A stretch of 64,000 nucleotides of DNA. Origin: Pollutimonas sp. M17. GTDB taxonomy: Bacteria; Pseudomonadota; Gammaproteobacteria; Burkholderiales; Burkholderiaceae_B. Where the stretch lies: NCBI RefSeq assembly GCF_025836975.1, contig NZ_CP107548.1, forward strand, positions 2,046,001-2,110,000, read 5' to 3'. This document shows positions 46,638 through 56,383 of the stretch, one piece after another. How positions within the stretch are numbered: position 1 is the first letter of the stretch; each line of letters begins with the position of its first letter. The notes beneath the pieces were generated by a model, which saw only the letters and a program-made list of their open reading frames with translations, did no database searches and was not told the origin of the DNA. Both the position numbers and the translations under genes were made by a program.

Positions 46638-47921
46638 ATGCCCATAACGTCCTCCCTTGCCAAATCTTCCCCTGCCGCAACGCCATCGGGCCTGAACGAA
46701 GCGCGCGGCTGCATGCAGGTGCTGTATTCGGCGGTGCGCAGCGAAACCTTGAAACGGGCGTCGCCCTTGTCGGCCGAAGACCAATGCCTGCAATCCATGC
46801 CCGACGCCAGCCCCACGAAATGGCATCTGGCGCACACCAGCTGGTTTTTCGAAGCAATGCTGCTTCGCCCTTACCTGCCCGGCTATCGGCCGTTCGACGA
46901 GCGCTATTTCTATCTGTTCAATTCTTATTACGACGCGCTGGGCGCCCGGCTGGCCAGGGCCGAGCGCGGACTGATCAGCCGGCCGTCCCTGGATGAAGTC
47001 CATGCCTACCGCCGCCGCATCGACAACGATATGGCGCAATTGATGGAGCAGTCCGATGCCTCGCTTTGGCAGCGCATATGTCCGCTCATCATGCTGGGAT
47101 TGAATCACGAGCAGCAGCACCAGGAACTGCTGCTGACCGACATCGTCCATGCGCTGTGGCGCAATCCGCTGCGGCCCGCCTACCTGGCGCCGGCTGATCA
47201 AAGCCCTTTGCCTAAGGGGCATGCCCGGGAACCGCGATGGATGGATTTTCCCGGAGGCCTTGCGCCCATCGGGCATGAGGCCGGCGGAGAAGATCTGTTC
47301 GCGTTCGACAACGAAACGCCGCGGCATACCGTGCTGCTGCAACCCTATCGCCTATGCGACCGCCTGCTGACCTGCGGCGAGTATGCCGAATTCATCGATG
47401 ACGGAGGCTATGCCCAGCCCCGGTTCTGGCTGTCCGACGGCTGGGCCATGGTTCAGCAGCAAGGCTGGCGGGCCCCCATCTACTGGTCGAGGCCCGACGG
47501 CGCCCGGGAGCCGGAGGACTGGCGGGTCTACGGCTTGAACGGCTCGCTTCCTCTTGCGGCGTCCGAGCCGGTGACCAACCTGAGCTTCTACGAAGCGGCC
47601 GCCTATGCGGAATGGGCCGGCGCGCGGCTGCCCACCGAGTTCGAATGGGAGGCGGCGGCCGCCGATCCCCGCATTGACCAGGCCTGCGGCCACGCCTGGC
47701 AATGGACGCGCTCGTCCTACGACCCCTATCCCGGATTTCGCCCGACGCCTGGCGCGACGGGCGAATACAACGGGAAATTCATGGTGGGGCAAATGGTCTT
47801 GCGCGGCAGCAGCCTGGCCACGCCTTCAGGCCATGCGCGAACCACCTATCGGAACTTTTTCCCCCCCGCCGCGCGCTGGCAGTTTGCGGGCGTACGCCTG
47901 GCCAAGGACGGCAAATCATGA
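46638..47921 (+). CDS. egtB: Ergothioneine biosynthesis sulfoxide synthase EgtB
   Basis: A 427-residue non-heme iron enzyme coupling a thiol to hercynine. N-terminal DinB-like domain with TKWHLAHTSWFFEAMLL (iron His) and LGLNHEQQHQELLLTDIVHAL (H-x3-H-x-E iron site). C-terminal formylglycine-generating-enzyme-like domain: PRHTVLLQPYRLCDRLLTCGEYAEFI, NLSFYEAAAYAEWAGARLPTEFEWEAAA, and RTTYRNFFPPAARWQFAGVRLA. ATG start is the first plausible one. Overlaps egtD by 4 bases. No EgtC nearby. Confidence 0.95.
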   Translation: MPITSSLAKSSPAATPSGLNEARGCMQVLYSAVRSETLKRASPLSAEDQCLQSMPDASPTKWHLAHTSWFFEAMLLRPYLPGYRPFDERYFYLFNSYYDALGARLARAERGLISRPSLDEVHAYRRRIDNDMAQLMEQSDASLWQRICPLIMLGLNHEQQHQELLLTDIVHALWRNPLRPAYLAPADQSPLPKGHAREPRWMDFPGGLAPIGHEAGGEDLFAFDNETPRHTVLLQPYRLCDRLLTCGEYAEFIDDGGYAQPRFWLSDGWAMVQQQGWRAPIYWSRPDGAREPEDWRVYGLNGSLPLAASEPVTNLSFYEAAAYAEWAGARLPTEFEWEAAAADPRIDQACGHAWQWTRSSYDPYPGFRPTPGATGEYNGKFMVGQMVLRGSSLATPSGHARTTYRNFFPPAARWQFAGVRLAKDGKS

Positions 47922-48910
47922 CATCGGTCCAGCTTATGCGCACACCCGCGTCCGCGATGGACATCTGCCCGGCCGAAACGGCCGGCGAGTTCTTCGAAGA
48001 CATGAGGCGGGCTTTGGCCGCGGCGCCTCATCGCCTGCCGCCCAAATACTTCTATGATGAAAAAGGATCGGCGCTCTTCGACCGCATTTGCGAACTGCCC
48101 GAGTATTATCCGACGCGAACCGAGCTGGACCTGCTGGCGCGCCATGCCGGCGACATCGCGCAACGCATGGGGACACGGGCCGAGATCGTGGAATTCGGCG
48201 CTGGTTCGCTGCGGAAAATCCGCCTGCTGCTGGATGCGCTGGACCGCCCCGCCCGCTACCTGCCCATAGACATATCCGGGGAACACCTTGCCGCCTGCGC
48301 GCGGAGGCTCAAGGCCGATTACCCGGACCTGGCGCTGCGCCCCATCGTGGGCGACTACACCGCGGACATCATTTCCTGGCCTGTTGAAGAAGGGTTCCCG
48401 CCGGGCCGCCGCTACGGCTTCTTCCCGGGATCCACACTGGGCAATCTGGATCCGCCCCAGGCTCTGGATTTCCTGAGGCATGCGCGCCGGCTGCTGCGCG
48501 GCGGCGCCCTGCTGCTGGGCGTGGACCTGATCAAGCAGCCAGCCATCCTGCATGCCGCCTACAACGACAGCGCCGGCATTACAGCCGCCTTCAACCTGAA
48601 CGTGCTGGCCCGCGCCAACCGCGAACTGGGCACGGATTTCGATATCGGGCAGTTCGCCCATGCCGCCTTCTACAACGCCCCGCTAAGGCGCGTGGAAATG
48701 CATCTGATAAGCCGGCGGAGGCAAACAATAAGCCTGGGAACGGAATGCTTCAGCCTTGACGAAGGCGACACGCTGCATACCGAATGCTCGTACAAATATA
48801 CGGTGCAAGGATTGCAGTCCATGGCGCGGCAAGCGGGCTTGCAGCCGACCGCCGCCTGGGTCGATACGGAAAAGCTGTTCAGCCTGCACTGGCTGGAAGC
48901 GCCGGCCTGA
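47918..48910 (+). CDS. egtD: L-histidine N-alpha-methyltransferase EgtD
   Basis: A 330-residue SAM enzyme trimethylating histidine to hercynine. Start ATG 47918 overlaps the egtB stop. Motifs: LPPKYFYDEKGSALFDRICELPEYYPTRTE, SAM-binding IVEFGAGSLRKIRLLLDAL, YGFFPGSTLGNLDPPQALDFL and the histidine-site region AAFNLNVLARANRELGTDFD. With EgtB it forms the core ergothioneine pathway; EgtA, C and E are not in the window. Confidence 0.96.
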   Translation: MTSVQLMRTPASAMDICPAETAGEFFEDMRRALAAAPHRLPPKYFYDEKGSALFDRICELPEYYPTRTELDLLARHAGDIAQRMGTRAEIVEFGAGSLRKIRLLLDALDRPARYLPIDISGEHLAACARRLKADYPDLALRPIVGDYTADIISWPVEEGFPPGRRYGFFPGSTLGNLDPPQALDFLRHARRLLRGGALLLGVDLIKQPAILHAAYNDSAGITAAFNLNVLARANRELGTDFDIGQFAHAAFYNAPLRRVEMHLISRRRQTISLGTECFSLDEGDTLHTECSYKYTVQGLQSMARQAGLQPTAAWVDTEKLFSLHWLEAPA

Positions 48911-48946
48911 CGGTCCGGCCCGGCGCACGGCGTTCCCGCCGCCGGT

Positions 48947-50197
48947 TCAGGTGACGGCCTGCGGAACGCGGTTCACATCGTAGGCCTGCTGATCGAGTAT
49001 GCGGGCCAGGGCGTCGACGGCATCCCACACGTCCACGAAGCGAAGATACAGGGGCGTGAAGCCGAAGCGCATGATCTGCGGTTCCCGATAGTCGCCGATG
49101 ACACCCTTCTCGATAAGCGCCTGGACGATCGCGTAGCCGTGCGGATGGCGGAAGCTGACGTGGCTGCCACGCTGCGCATGCGCGCGGGGCGTGGCCAGTT
49201 CGAGCGGATGCGCCGCGCAGCGGTGCTCGACCAGATCGATGAACAGGTCCGTCATGGCCAGGGACTTCCTGCGCAGCGCCGCCATGTCGGTCCGGGCAAA
49301 TATGTCGAGCCCGCACTCCACCAGCGACAGCGAGACGGTGGGCTGCGTGCCGCACAGGGCGCTGCGTATGGTGGGGCAGGCCTGAAAATCAGCCTGCATG
49401 GCAAAGGGTGCCGCATGCCCCCACCAGCCCGACAAGGGATGCGAGAAGCTGGGCATGAGCCGGGGTGCGACCCAGATGAAGGCCGGCGCGCCGGGCCCGC
49501 CATTCAGGTATTTATAGGTGCAGCCGACGGCGAAATCGGCGTCGGCGCCAGCCAGGTCGACCGGCACCGCACCCGCCGAATGCGCCAGATCCCAGATCGC
49601 AAGAGCGCCCTGCTGGTGGGCATGCCGGGTCAGCGCGTCCATATCCAGAAGGCGACCGCTGCGGTAATTGACGTGGGTCAGTAGGACGGCGGCGACATCC
49701 TGATCGATGGCGGATGGCAGTTCGTCGGGCGTATCGACCAGCCTTAATTGATAGCCGCGGTCCAGCCAGCGGGCCAGCCCCTGCGCAATGTAAAGATCGG
49801 TGGGAAAGTTGTCGCGCTCGGAGACGATGAACCTGCGTCCCGCCGTCGAACCCCGCCCGGCCTGGATATGCAGGGCGGCCGCCAGGGCCTTGAACAGGTT
49901 GATCGAGGTCGAGTCGCTGACGACCACTTCGCCCCGCCCCGCGCCGATAAGCGGCGCCAGCTTGTCGCCCAGCTTGACGGGCAGCTCGAACCAGCCGGCC
50001 GTGTTCCAGCTGCGGACAAGGTCTTCGCCCCATTCAAGCTCGACCACCTGGCGCGCCCTTTCCAACGCGGCTCTGGGCCGCGCGCCCAGGGAGTTCCCAT
50101 CCAGGTAGATAATGCCTTCCGGCAGGAAGAATTCGTTTCTGAACTGGGCCAGGCCATCGCTTTCGTCCATGGCCAGGCAGTCTTCGCGGCGAGTCAT
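48947..50197 (-). CDS. kynU: Kynureninase
   Basis: A 416-residue PLP enzyme cleaving kynurenine to anthranilate and alanine. ATG 50197 has AAGGAGA upstream. Motifs: [61 protein letters not shown] and the PLP-lysine [19 protein letters not shown]. Convergent with egtD. kynA and kynB are not adjacent. Confidence 0.95.
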   Translation of the reverse strand: MTRREDCLAMDESDGLAQFRNEFFLPEGIIYLDGNSLGARPRAALERARQVVELEWGEDLVRSWNTAGWFELPVKLGDKLAPLIGAGRGEVVVSDSTSINLFKALAAALHIQAGRGSTAGRRFIVSERDNFPTDLYIAQGLARWLDRGYQLRLVDTPDELPSAIDQDVAAVLLTHVNYRSGRLLDMDALTRHAHQQGALAIWDLAHSAGAVPVDLAGADADFAVGCTYKYLNGGPGAPAFIWVAPRLMPSFSHPLSGWWGHAAPFAMQADFQACPTIRSALCGTQPTVSLSLVECGLDIFARTDMAALRRKSLAMTDLFIDLVEHRCAAHPLELATPRAHAQRGSHVSFRHPHGYAIVQALIEKGVIGDYREPQIMRFGFTPLYLRFVDVWDAVDALARILDQQAYDVNRVPQAVT

Positions 50198-50239
50198 TGG
50201 ACTCTCCTTCAGCAGTCATTGCACCGAAGTATTATAGGC

Positions 50240-50905
50240 TTAAAGGTTTTCCGATGCCGCCCGCAACGCCTGCATGAATGCGCCGATTTTTTCGGCCGAC
50301 TTGATGCCCGCGGTGGTCTCGACCCTGCTGCTGACATCGACCGCATACGGACGGACCTGCTGAATCAGTTGCCCGATGGAGTCGGGCTTGAGTCCGCCGG
50401 CCAGCACCATGGGCCGGCTGTCGGATGCCGCCCGCACGTCGCGCAGCAAGCCGACATCGAAGGACAGCCCGCTGCCGCCATAGCCCGCGCTATAGCTGTC
50501 GAACAGCCAGGCGCTTGCCGATGCATAGCGGCGGCAAGCCTGCAGTACGGCGGCGGGCGTGTCCAGGCCCGGTCCGCCCACGCGGAAGGCCCGCATATAG
50601 GGCCGGCCGAAGCTGGCGCAATACTCCGGGGCCTCGTCGCCGTGAAATTGCAGCAGGTCGGGCTGCACCTGCTCGATGACGGCGCGCACGTCCGGCTCGG
50701 ATGCGTTCACGAACAGCGCCGTCACGCTGACGAAGGCGGGTACGGCCAGGCGCAGCAGACGGGCCTGCTCGATGCCGACAAAGCGCTTGCTGCCCTCGTA
50801 GAACACGAAGCCGATGGCATCGGCCCCGGCCCGCGCCGCGGCATCGATGTCTTCGGCGCGCGTCAGGCCGCATATCTTGACGCGGGTGCGCAGGGGTGGA
50901 GTCAT
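50240..50905 (-). CDS. trpF: Phosphoribosylanthranilate isomerase
   Basis: A 221-residue (beta/alpha)8 enzyme of tryptophan synthesis. RVKICGLTRAEDIDAAARAGADAIGFVFYEGSKRFV contains the catalytic cysteine (KICG), LLQFHGDE, and the phosphate/acid site SYSAGYGGSGLSFD (D) and LAGGLKPDSI. The usual order truA-trpF-trpB is broken here by two TRAP genes, and trpB is not downstream within the window. Confidence 0.96.
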   Translation of the reverse strand: MTPPLRTRVKICGLTRAEDIDAAARAGADAIGFVFYEGSKRFVGIEQARLLRLAVPAFVSVTALFVNASEPDVRAVIEQVQPDLLQFHGDEAPEYCASFGRPYMRAFRVGGPGLDTPAAVLQACRRYASASAWLFDSYSAGYGGSGLSFDVGLLRDVRAASDSRPMVLAGGLKPDSIGQLIQQVRPYAVDVSSRVETTAGIKSAEKIGAFMQALRAASENL

Positions 50906-50920
50906 TCTGGATACGCCATG

Positions 50921-52603
50921 CTATTTGAACGCGGCGCCGGCATCGCCGAAACCGCCGCCTTCGCCGCCGTAGGAATCAGAACCATAGGCGTTGGTGGTGC
51001 CGAACTGCACGGTGGATGGATCGACCCCGGTATCTTCGTGCTTGTAGTGCGTGACCATGCCCGGAAACACCATGACGGCGGCGACCATGAGGATCTGTAT
51101 GCAGATGAACGGCACCGAACCCCAATAGATCTGGCCGGTGGTGACCTTGGGAATCAACTTGCCGGTCACACGGTCATGATAATCCTCTTTGGGGGCCACC
51201 GACCGCAAATAGAACAGGGCGAAGCCGAAAGGCGGATGCATGAAGGACGTTTGCATGTTTACGGCAAGCAGCACGCCGAACCAGATAAGATCTATGCCCA
51301 TTTTCTCGGCTACGGGCCCAAGCAGCGGAATGATGATGAAGGCCAGTTCGAAGAAATCGAGAAAGAAGGCCAGGAAAAAGGTCAGAACGCTGACGACGAT
51401 GAGGAAGCCCCACTCGCCGCCCGGCAGGCCGATAAGCAGGTGCTCGACCCAGAGGTCGCCGTTCACGCCCCGGAAGCTCAGGCTGAATACCGTGGAGCCG
51501 ACCAGGATGAAGACCACGAAGCATGACAGCTTGGTGGTGGTGTCCATGGCCTGCTTGAGCAGCGCGAAGGAAAAGCGTCCGCGCGACACGGCCATGACCA
51601 GCGCGCCGACGGCGCCCATGGCCCCGCCCTCGGTGGGGGTGGCCACGCCGATGAAAATGGTGCCCAGTACCAGGAAGATGAGAAACAGGGGCGGAATCAT
51701 GACGAAGGTGACGCGCTCGGCGATCTCGGACAGCAGGCCCAGGCGCAATACCTTGTTGACCAGGGCGATGACCAGGGCGGTGATGCCCCAGGCCATCAGA
51801 CTGATCACCACCCGCTCGTCCACCGGCACCTGCGTATGCTCGCTGAAGTAATGCTGGGTGGCGAAATACGATACCGTGGAGGCGATGATGGTCAGTACCA
51901 GCAGCGAACGCAAGCCCCGGCTGCCGTCCGGCTTGACGTAAATGCGCGCCTCTTCGGGCAGGGCCGGCGCGCTGGAGGGCCGGATGAAGGAAACCGCCAG
52001 GACATAGACGATATAGGAGCCGGCCAGCAGCATCCCCGGCACCATCGCGCCCCGGTACATGTCGCCGATGGAGCGGCCCAGCTGGTCGGCCAGGATGATG
52101 AGCACCAGCGACGGGGGAATGATCTGCGACAAGGTGCCCGACGCGGCGATGACCCCCGAGGCCAGCCTGCGGTCATAGCCGTAGCGCAGCATGATGGGCA
52201 GCGAGATGAGGCCCATGGAGATCACTGATGCCGAAACCACGCCGGTGGTGGCCGCCAGCATGGCGCCCACCAGCACCACGGCAATCGCCAGGCCGCCGCG
52301 TATGGGGCCGAACAGCTGCCCCACGGTTTCAAGGAGGTCTTCGGCCATGCCGGAGCGTTCGAGTATGAGGCCCATCAGCGTGAAGAAAGGCACGGCCAGC
52401 AGCGTATCGTTGGCCACGATGCCGAAGACACGCTGCGGCAGGGCCTGGAACAGGGCGGGCTGCATCAGGCCCAGGTCGATGGCGACCAGCCCGTACAGGA
52501 TGCCGTTGGCGGCCAGTGAAAACGCAACGGGAAAGCCCAGCAGCAAAAACACGATCAGGTTGATGAACATGATCGGGGCCAGGTTATCGACAAAAAACTC
52601 CAT
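50921..52603 (-). CDS. TRAP transporter large permease (DctM family)
   Basis: A 560-residue 12-14-helix subunit, longer than E. coli YiaN or DctM (~430), as in the mannitol/lactate-like TRAP group. Segments: FLLLGFPVAFSLAANGI, LLAVPFFTLMGLILERSGMAEDLLE, AATTGVVSASVISMGLISLPIMLRYGYD, VATPTEGGAMGAVGALV. The C-terminus ends in a Gly-rich tail (GGEGGGFGDAGAAF). Two bases after the small subunit gene. The solute-binding protein gene is absent here. Confidence 0.92.
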   Translation of the reverse strand: MEFFVDNLAPIMFINLIVFLLLGFPVAFSLAANGILYGLVAIDLGLMQPALFQALPQRVFGIVANDTLLAVPFFTLMGLILERSGMAEDLLETVGQLFGPIRGGLAIAVVLVGAMLAATTGVVSASVISMGLISLPIMLRYGYDRRLASGVIAASGTLSQIIPPSLVLIILADQLGRSIGDMYRGAMVPGMLLAGSYIVYVLAVSFIRPSSAPALPEEARIYVKPDGSRGLRSLLVLTIIASTVSYFATQHYFSEHTQVPVDERVVISLMAWGITALVIALVNKVLRLGLLSEIAERVTFVMIPPLFLIFLVLGTIFIGVATPTEGGAMGAVGALVMAVSRGRFSFALLKQAMDTTTKLSCFVVFILVGSTVFSLSFRGVNGDLWVEHLLIGLPGGEWGFLIVVSVLTFFLAFFLDFFELAFIIIPLLGPVAEKMGIDLIWFGVLLAVNMQTSFMHPPFGFALFYLRSVAPKEDYHDRVTGKLIPKVTTGQIYWGSVPFICIQILMVAAVMVFPGMVTHYKHEDTGVDPSTVQFGTTNAYGSDSYGGEGGGFGDAGAAFK

Positions 52604-52605
52604 GA

Positions 52606-53238
52606 TTAACGGCCCTTGCTTGCTGTGTTGTCGTCATTGGCGGTTTGCGGGGCATCCAGTTGGGCCTGTCGCAGGATTTCTTCGGCCAGCTCTTCTTCGG
52701 CCGTCTTGGCATGCTGGCGCGCCAGGGGATCGGGGCAGGCGCCGCGCAAAAAGCCCACGCACTTTATCAGGTGGGACAGGCCCGCCAGGATAAGCAGGAA
52801 GAAGCCCACCGGTATGAGCAGCTTGGCCGGCCAGCGGATCAGGCCGCCGGTGTTCGAGGACAGCTCGTGCAGCACGAAGGACTCATAGAAGAAAGGCAGC
52901 GACAGCCAGAAGATGAGCATGCAGGCCGGAAACAGGAAGAACAGGATCCCGAAGATTTCTATCTTTATCTGGGTGCGCTTGGAAAACTTCTGTGCCAGAA
53001 CGTCGACCCGGACGTGCTCGTTGCGTAAAAAGGTGTAGCCGGCTGCCAGCAGGAAAATGGCGCCGAACAGATACCATTGCAGCTCCAGCCAGGCATTGGA
53101 GCTTACGCTGAACACCTTGCGCACCACGGCGTTGGTCGCGCTGACCAGGACCACCAGCAGGGTCAGCCAGATGACGGCCTGCCCGACCTTGACGTTGATG
53201 GCGTCGATTGTTTTGGATAAGGAAAGAAGGAATTTCAT
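52606..53238 (-). CDS. TRAP transporter small permease (DctQ family)
   Basis: A 210-residue four-helix subunit starting at ATG 53238 (MKFLLSLSKTIDAINVKVG). Helices around 20-40, 55-75, 95-115 and 140-160; the conserved LELQWYLFGAIFLLAAGYTFLRNEHVRVDVLAQKFSKRTQ (in parts) is the DctQ signature. Charged coiled tail of ~40 residues. A longer frame upstream lacks support. Confidence 0.9.
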   Translation of the reverse strand: MKFLLSLSKTIDAINVKVGQAVIWLTLLVVLVSATNAVVRKVFSVSSNAWLELQWYLFGAIFLLAAGYTFLRNEHVRVDVLAQKFSKRTQIKIEIFGILFFLFPACMLIFWLSLPFFYESFVLHELSSNTGGLIRWPAKLLIPVGFFLLILAGLSHLIKCVGFLRGACPDPLARQHAKTAEEELAEEILRQAQLDAPQTANDDNTASKGR

Positions 53239-53396
53239 GGGTCCCACTAAGCGAGGGGTAACGACGATGCCCGGCAAATCACGCGCCAGAGCCGGTGTCT
53301 GATGCAACAACCGGCGTGCAATGCGAGATGTGTCTGACGGAAACGGATGAATTCTATACGATAGCCGCGGGCTTTACTCTCGGTATAAGCCCCCGG

Positions 53397-54206
53397 TCAA
53401 TGCGGCGGCATCAGGCCCAGGTGTGAAAACAAAGCCTGCGCGGGGTCGGCGATGGGCAACTGAAAGCCCTCGGGGTATTGCACCTGCGCCAGGTACAGGC
53501 CGTCGGGCGCGAAAGTCGGTGCCGCCCTTTTTCGATCGCGCTGGGCAAGCAATTCGTCGATCCACTCGGCTTCCTGCCGGCCCTGCCCCACGTACAGCAG
53601 GGCGCCCATCAGATTGCGCACCATATGGTGCAGGAACGCATTGGCTTTGAAGGTGAACAGGAAATACTCGCCGTGCTGGACGATGTCCAGCACGCTCAGG
53701 TTCCGGACCGGGCTGGCCGCCTGGCACTGCGACGACCTGAAGCTGCTGAAATCATGCTCGCCCACCAGCCTGACCGCCGCCTGCCGCATGCGCGCAAGAT
53801 CGAGCGCATGATAGACCCAGCCCACCCTTGCATGCATCAAAGGCGTACGCTGCCGGGCATTGCGGACCAGATAGACATAACTGCGGGACAAGGCCGAAAA
53901 GCGCGCATGGAACTCGTCCGGCACGATACGCGCCCACTGGACGGCGATGCTGTCGGGCAGCAAGGCGTTGAGCCCTCTTACCCAGGACTCGCCGCGTCTT
54001 TCCACGGCGGTGTCCAGGTGCACGACCTGGCCCAGCGCATGCACGCCGGTGTCCGTGCGGCCCGCGCAGATGGTGCCCACGGGCTGCGCCAGGAAACGGG
54101 CCAACGCCGATTCGAGCGTGTCCTGGACCGTGCCCCCGCCGCGCTGGGTCTGCCAGCCCAGCCACCGGGAACCGTCGTAGGCTATGCCCAACGCCACACG
54201 CGGCAT
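53397..54206 (-). CDS. truA: tRNA pseudouridine(38-40) synthase TruA
   Basis: A 269-residue synthase. Catalytic aspartate in [23 protein letters not shown]-like [15 protein letters not shown] at the N-terminus; [16 protein letters not shown] and [19 protein letters not shown] late motifs. Downstream of fimV by 9 bases; same order as in other Burkholderiales. Confidence 0.97.
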   Translation of the reverse strand: MPRVALGIAYDGSRWLGWQTQRGGGTVQDTLESALARFLAQPVGTICAGRTDTGVHALGQVVHLDTAVERRGESWVRGLNALLPDSIAVQWARIVPDEFHARFSALSRSYVYLVRNARQRTPLMHARVGWVYHALDLARMRQAAVRLVGEHDFSSFRSSQCQAASPVRNLSVLDIVQHGEYFLFTFKANAFLHHMVRNLMGALLYVGQGRQEAEWIDELLAQRDRKRAAPTFAPDGLYLAQVQYPEGFQLPIADPAQALFSHLGLMPPH

Positions 54207-54215
54207 AAGGCGGGC

Positions 54216-56381
54216 CTAGCTTCTGCCTGAACGGGAGCCGGATGAGGGCTCCTGCTCCAGATCGAGATTGATCTGATCGAGCTTTTCCTTGACCATGCTT
54301 TCGGTGATGACGCCCTGATTGTCATCGTGACGTCCGGTGTTGGCCCGGCGCAGGAGCCAGGCGATGATCAGCACAATGAATGCCAATACGCCGGTAATGA
54401 CACCCAGCATATGCTCTTGAAACCACGACACGGTCTGTTCCGCCTTTGTAGAGTCTGCTTGCGCCGCTCCGTTTGCATTATCGGGGCTTGCGGAAGCGCT
54501 GCCGCCCGCGCCGGCCGAAGCGCCGGGCCGGGCGGCCGATGTGTTTCCGGCCTGACTGGCCGATGAACCGCCATTGACGGCGGCGCCGCCCGCCGCAGCG
54601 CCATTTGCTGTAGAGCTATTTGCTGTAGAGCTATTTGCTGTAGAGCTATTTGCTGTAGAGCTATTTGCTGTAGAGCCGCTTGCGGCGGCTCCGCTGGCTG
54701 CGGCGCCAGCGCTTGCGGGCGCACCGTTGGCCGTTGCGCTGCCGGCCTGGACGCCGTCCGCCGCTGTCCCGTTGGCGGATGCGCCGCCAACGGGGCTTGC
54801 GTCCGAAGAACCTGGAGCGGTGCCATTGCCGGCGCTATTGCCGCCCGCCGCCCCTGACGCAGCGTCGCTCTTGCCGGCCGCGGCATCGCCGCCGGCCGTG
54901 GATCCGCCTTGTCCGCCGGCACCCTGGCCCGCCCCGCCGGCCGCCAGGGCTGCCGCATCGGAACCTGGCTGAGCGGTCGAGCCGCCCGATGCGCCGTCTG
55001 CATTTGATCCATCCGCCGCGGCGCCGTTCCCGGCAGCGCCCTCTGCGGCAGCCGTCGCGCCATTGCCCGAGCCCGATGCCGAACCGGCATGGCCGCCGGA
55101 TGAGGCTGCGGCCGCGCCCTTATCCGCAGCCTCGCCGCCAGCCGCGGCGGCGGCGGATGCGCCGGAGGATAGACTGCCTTCCGCGGCTGAATCCGGCGAA
55201 CCGCCCGTCACCGCGCTGGCCGCATCAGCCAGCGTCTGGCTCAGGCCTTTTGCGCCGCCCACAACAAGATCCGTCGCGGCGCCGCCCTGGGCCTGCAGCG
55301 CCTGGCTGAGGTGCTTGACGTTCTCTTCGAGCTGCGACACGCGCTGCTCGGAATCCTGTATGCCCTTGCGGGCTGCGACGCGGTCGTCGGCACGCGTGTC
55401 GGCATCGCCCGCGGAACCCCCGGCCGCTCCGTTGCCGCTTGCCCGGCCGCCAGGAGCCGGCTGGCTGCCGGAAAGACGCAATTGATCCTGCGACTCCCGC
55501 GCGGGCTCGCGCTGCTCGGGCTGGCCGGCCGCCGACACCGTGCCCGAGGCGGCCGCGCCGGCCTCCTGGCCCACGGCGGGTGCGCCGCCGGCCAGACGCT
55601 GGCGATACAAGGCAAAGGCCTGCGCCTGTTGCATGAAGATGCGGCGGGCTTCCTTGTCGGAAATGGCCGTCAGAGCCGCCATATCGGGCATGGCGAGCGT
55701 GGCGCCGGCCTTGACCAGATTGACGTTGTTCTGGATGAAGGCCTGCGGATTGGCTCGCTGGAGCGCAATCATCATCTGATACACGCTGACGCCGGACACC
55801 GCATTGCGCAGCGCAATGGCGAACATCGTGTCGCCCTGCTTGACGTGTATGGATTTTTGCGGAACCTGCTGGTTGCCGCCCTGCGTCCCGGCGGACTGGC
55901 CGGAACCGCGCAAAGCCGAGCTGCGCTGCGCCGCCAGGGACTCGGGCCCGGCCTGGGTCAGCAGGCTGACCTGGTAGCGCTGCTGGCCCGAAGCGGTGCG
56001 CACGTCCAGCAGCAAATCGGCCACCGGACGGTCGAAGGCCTGGCTGGAACGCAGCTGCAAGATCCTGGTGCCCGGGGTATAGCCGTCGACCAGCCGCAAT
56101 TGCAAGGTGGCCAGATCGACCGGCGGAACCAGACCCGCCTGTTTCCAGTCGTCCGCCGGCGCCGGCCTTACCGCCAGCGAGCGCAGATCGTCGGCGGTGA
56201 GCTGAGTGATGGGCACGTCGATGCGCAGGGGCTGGCCCAGCGCCGATACGACGCGCGAATGTCCGAAGCTGGCCGCATACGACGTGGAGCATGCCAGCAA
56301 TGCCGCCGCCAGTGCCCCGACCAAAGGTTTAGTGTTAACGACTAACGCAGAAGACGACGACACACAGCGGGACATTTGCAT
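54216..56381 (-). CDS. fimV: FimV-family peptidoglycan-binding pilus assembly protein
   Basis: A 721-residue inner-membrane protein of the FimV family. Signal sequence, N-terminal FimV domain (FGHSRVVSALGQPLRIDVPITQLTADDLRSL ... about 38-145), LysM-like domain near 175-235 (SIHVKQGDTMFAIALRN), coiled coil near 340-365, a very long Ala/Gly/Ser-rich region (about 380-640), a membrane helix near 665-685 and a short cytoplasmic tail ending LDQINLDLEQ. The TPR tail of Pseudomonas FimV is missing. Relevant to type IV pili and twitching. Confidence 0.88.
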   Translation of the reverse strand: MQMSRCVSSSSALVVNTKPLVGALAAALLACSTSYAASFGHSRVVSALGQPLRIDVPITQLTADDLRSLAVRPAPADDWKQAGLVPPVDLATLQLRLVDGYTPGTRILQLRSSQAFDRPVADLLLDVRTASGQQRYQVSLLTQAGPESLAAQRSSALRGSGQSAGTQGGNQQVPQKSIHVKQGDTMFAIALRNAVSGVSVYQMMIALQRANPQAFIQNNVNLVKAGATLAMPDMAALTAISDKEARRIFMQQAQAFALYRQRLAGGAPAVGQEAGAAASGTVSAAGQPEQREPARESQDQLRLSGSQPAPGGRASGNGAAGGSAGDADTRADDRVAARKGIQDSEQRVSQLEENVKHLSQALQAQGGAATDLVVGGAKGLSQTLADAASAVTGGSPDSAAEGSLSSGASAAAAAGGEAADKGAAAASSGGHAGSASGSGNGATAAAEGAAGNGAAADGSNADGASGGSTAQPGSDAAALAAGGAGQGAGGQGGSTAGGDAAAGKSDAASGAAGGNSAGNGTAPGSSDASPVGGASANGTAADGVQAGSATANGAPASAGAAASGAAASGSTANSSTANSSTANSSTANSSTANGAAAGGAAVNGGSSASQAGNTSAARPGASAGAGGSASASPDNANGAAQADSTKAEQTVSWFQEHMLGVITGVLAFIVLIIAWLLRRANTGRHDDNQGVITESMVKEKLDQINLDLEQEPSSGSRSGRS
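54603..54677. repeat. 15-bp minisatellite in fimV
   Basis: Five tandem copies of ATTTGCTGTAGAGCT (the last with one change), encoding repeated S-T-A-N-S. In-frame, so copy-number change would alter length, not frame. Confidence 0.95.
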
Positions 56382-56383
56382 TT

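Noticed and set aside
48947-50197. The PLP enzyme beside egtBD as the missing EgtE C-S lyase.
   Set aside because: It has full kynureninase hallmarks ([27 protein letters not shown]) and is convergent, not co-transcribed, with egtD.
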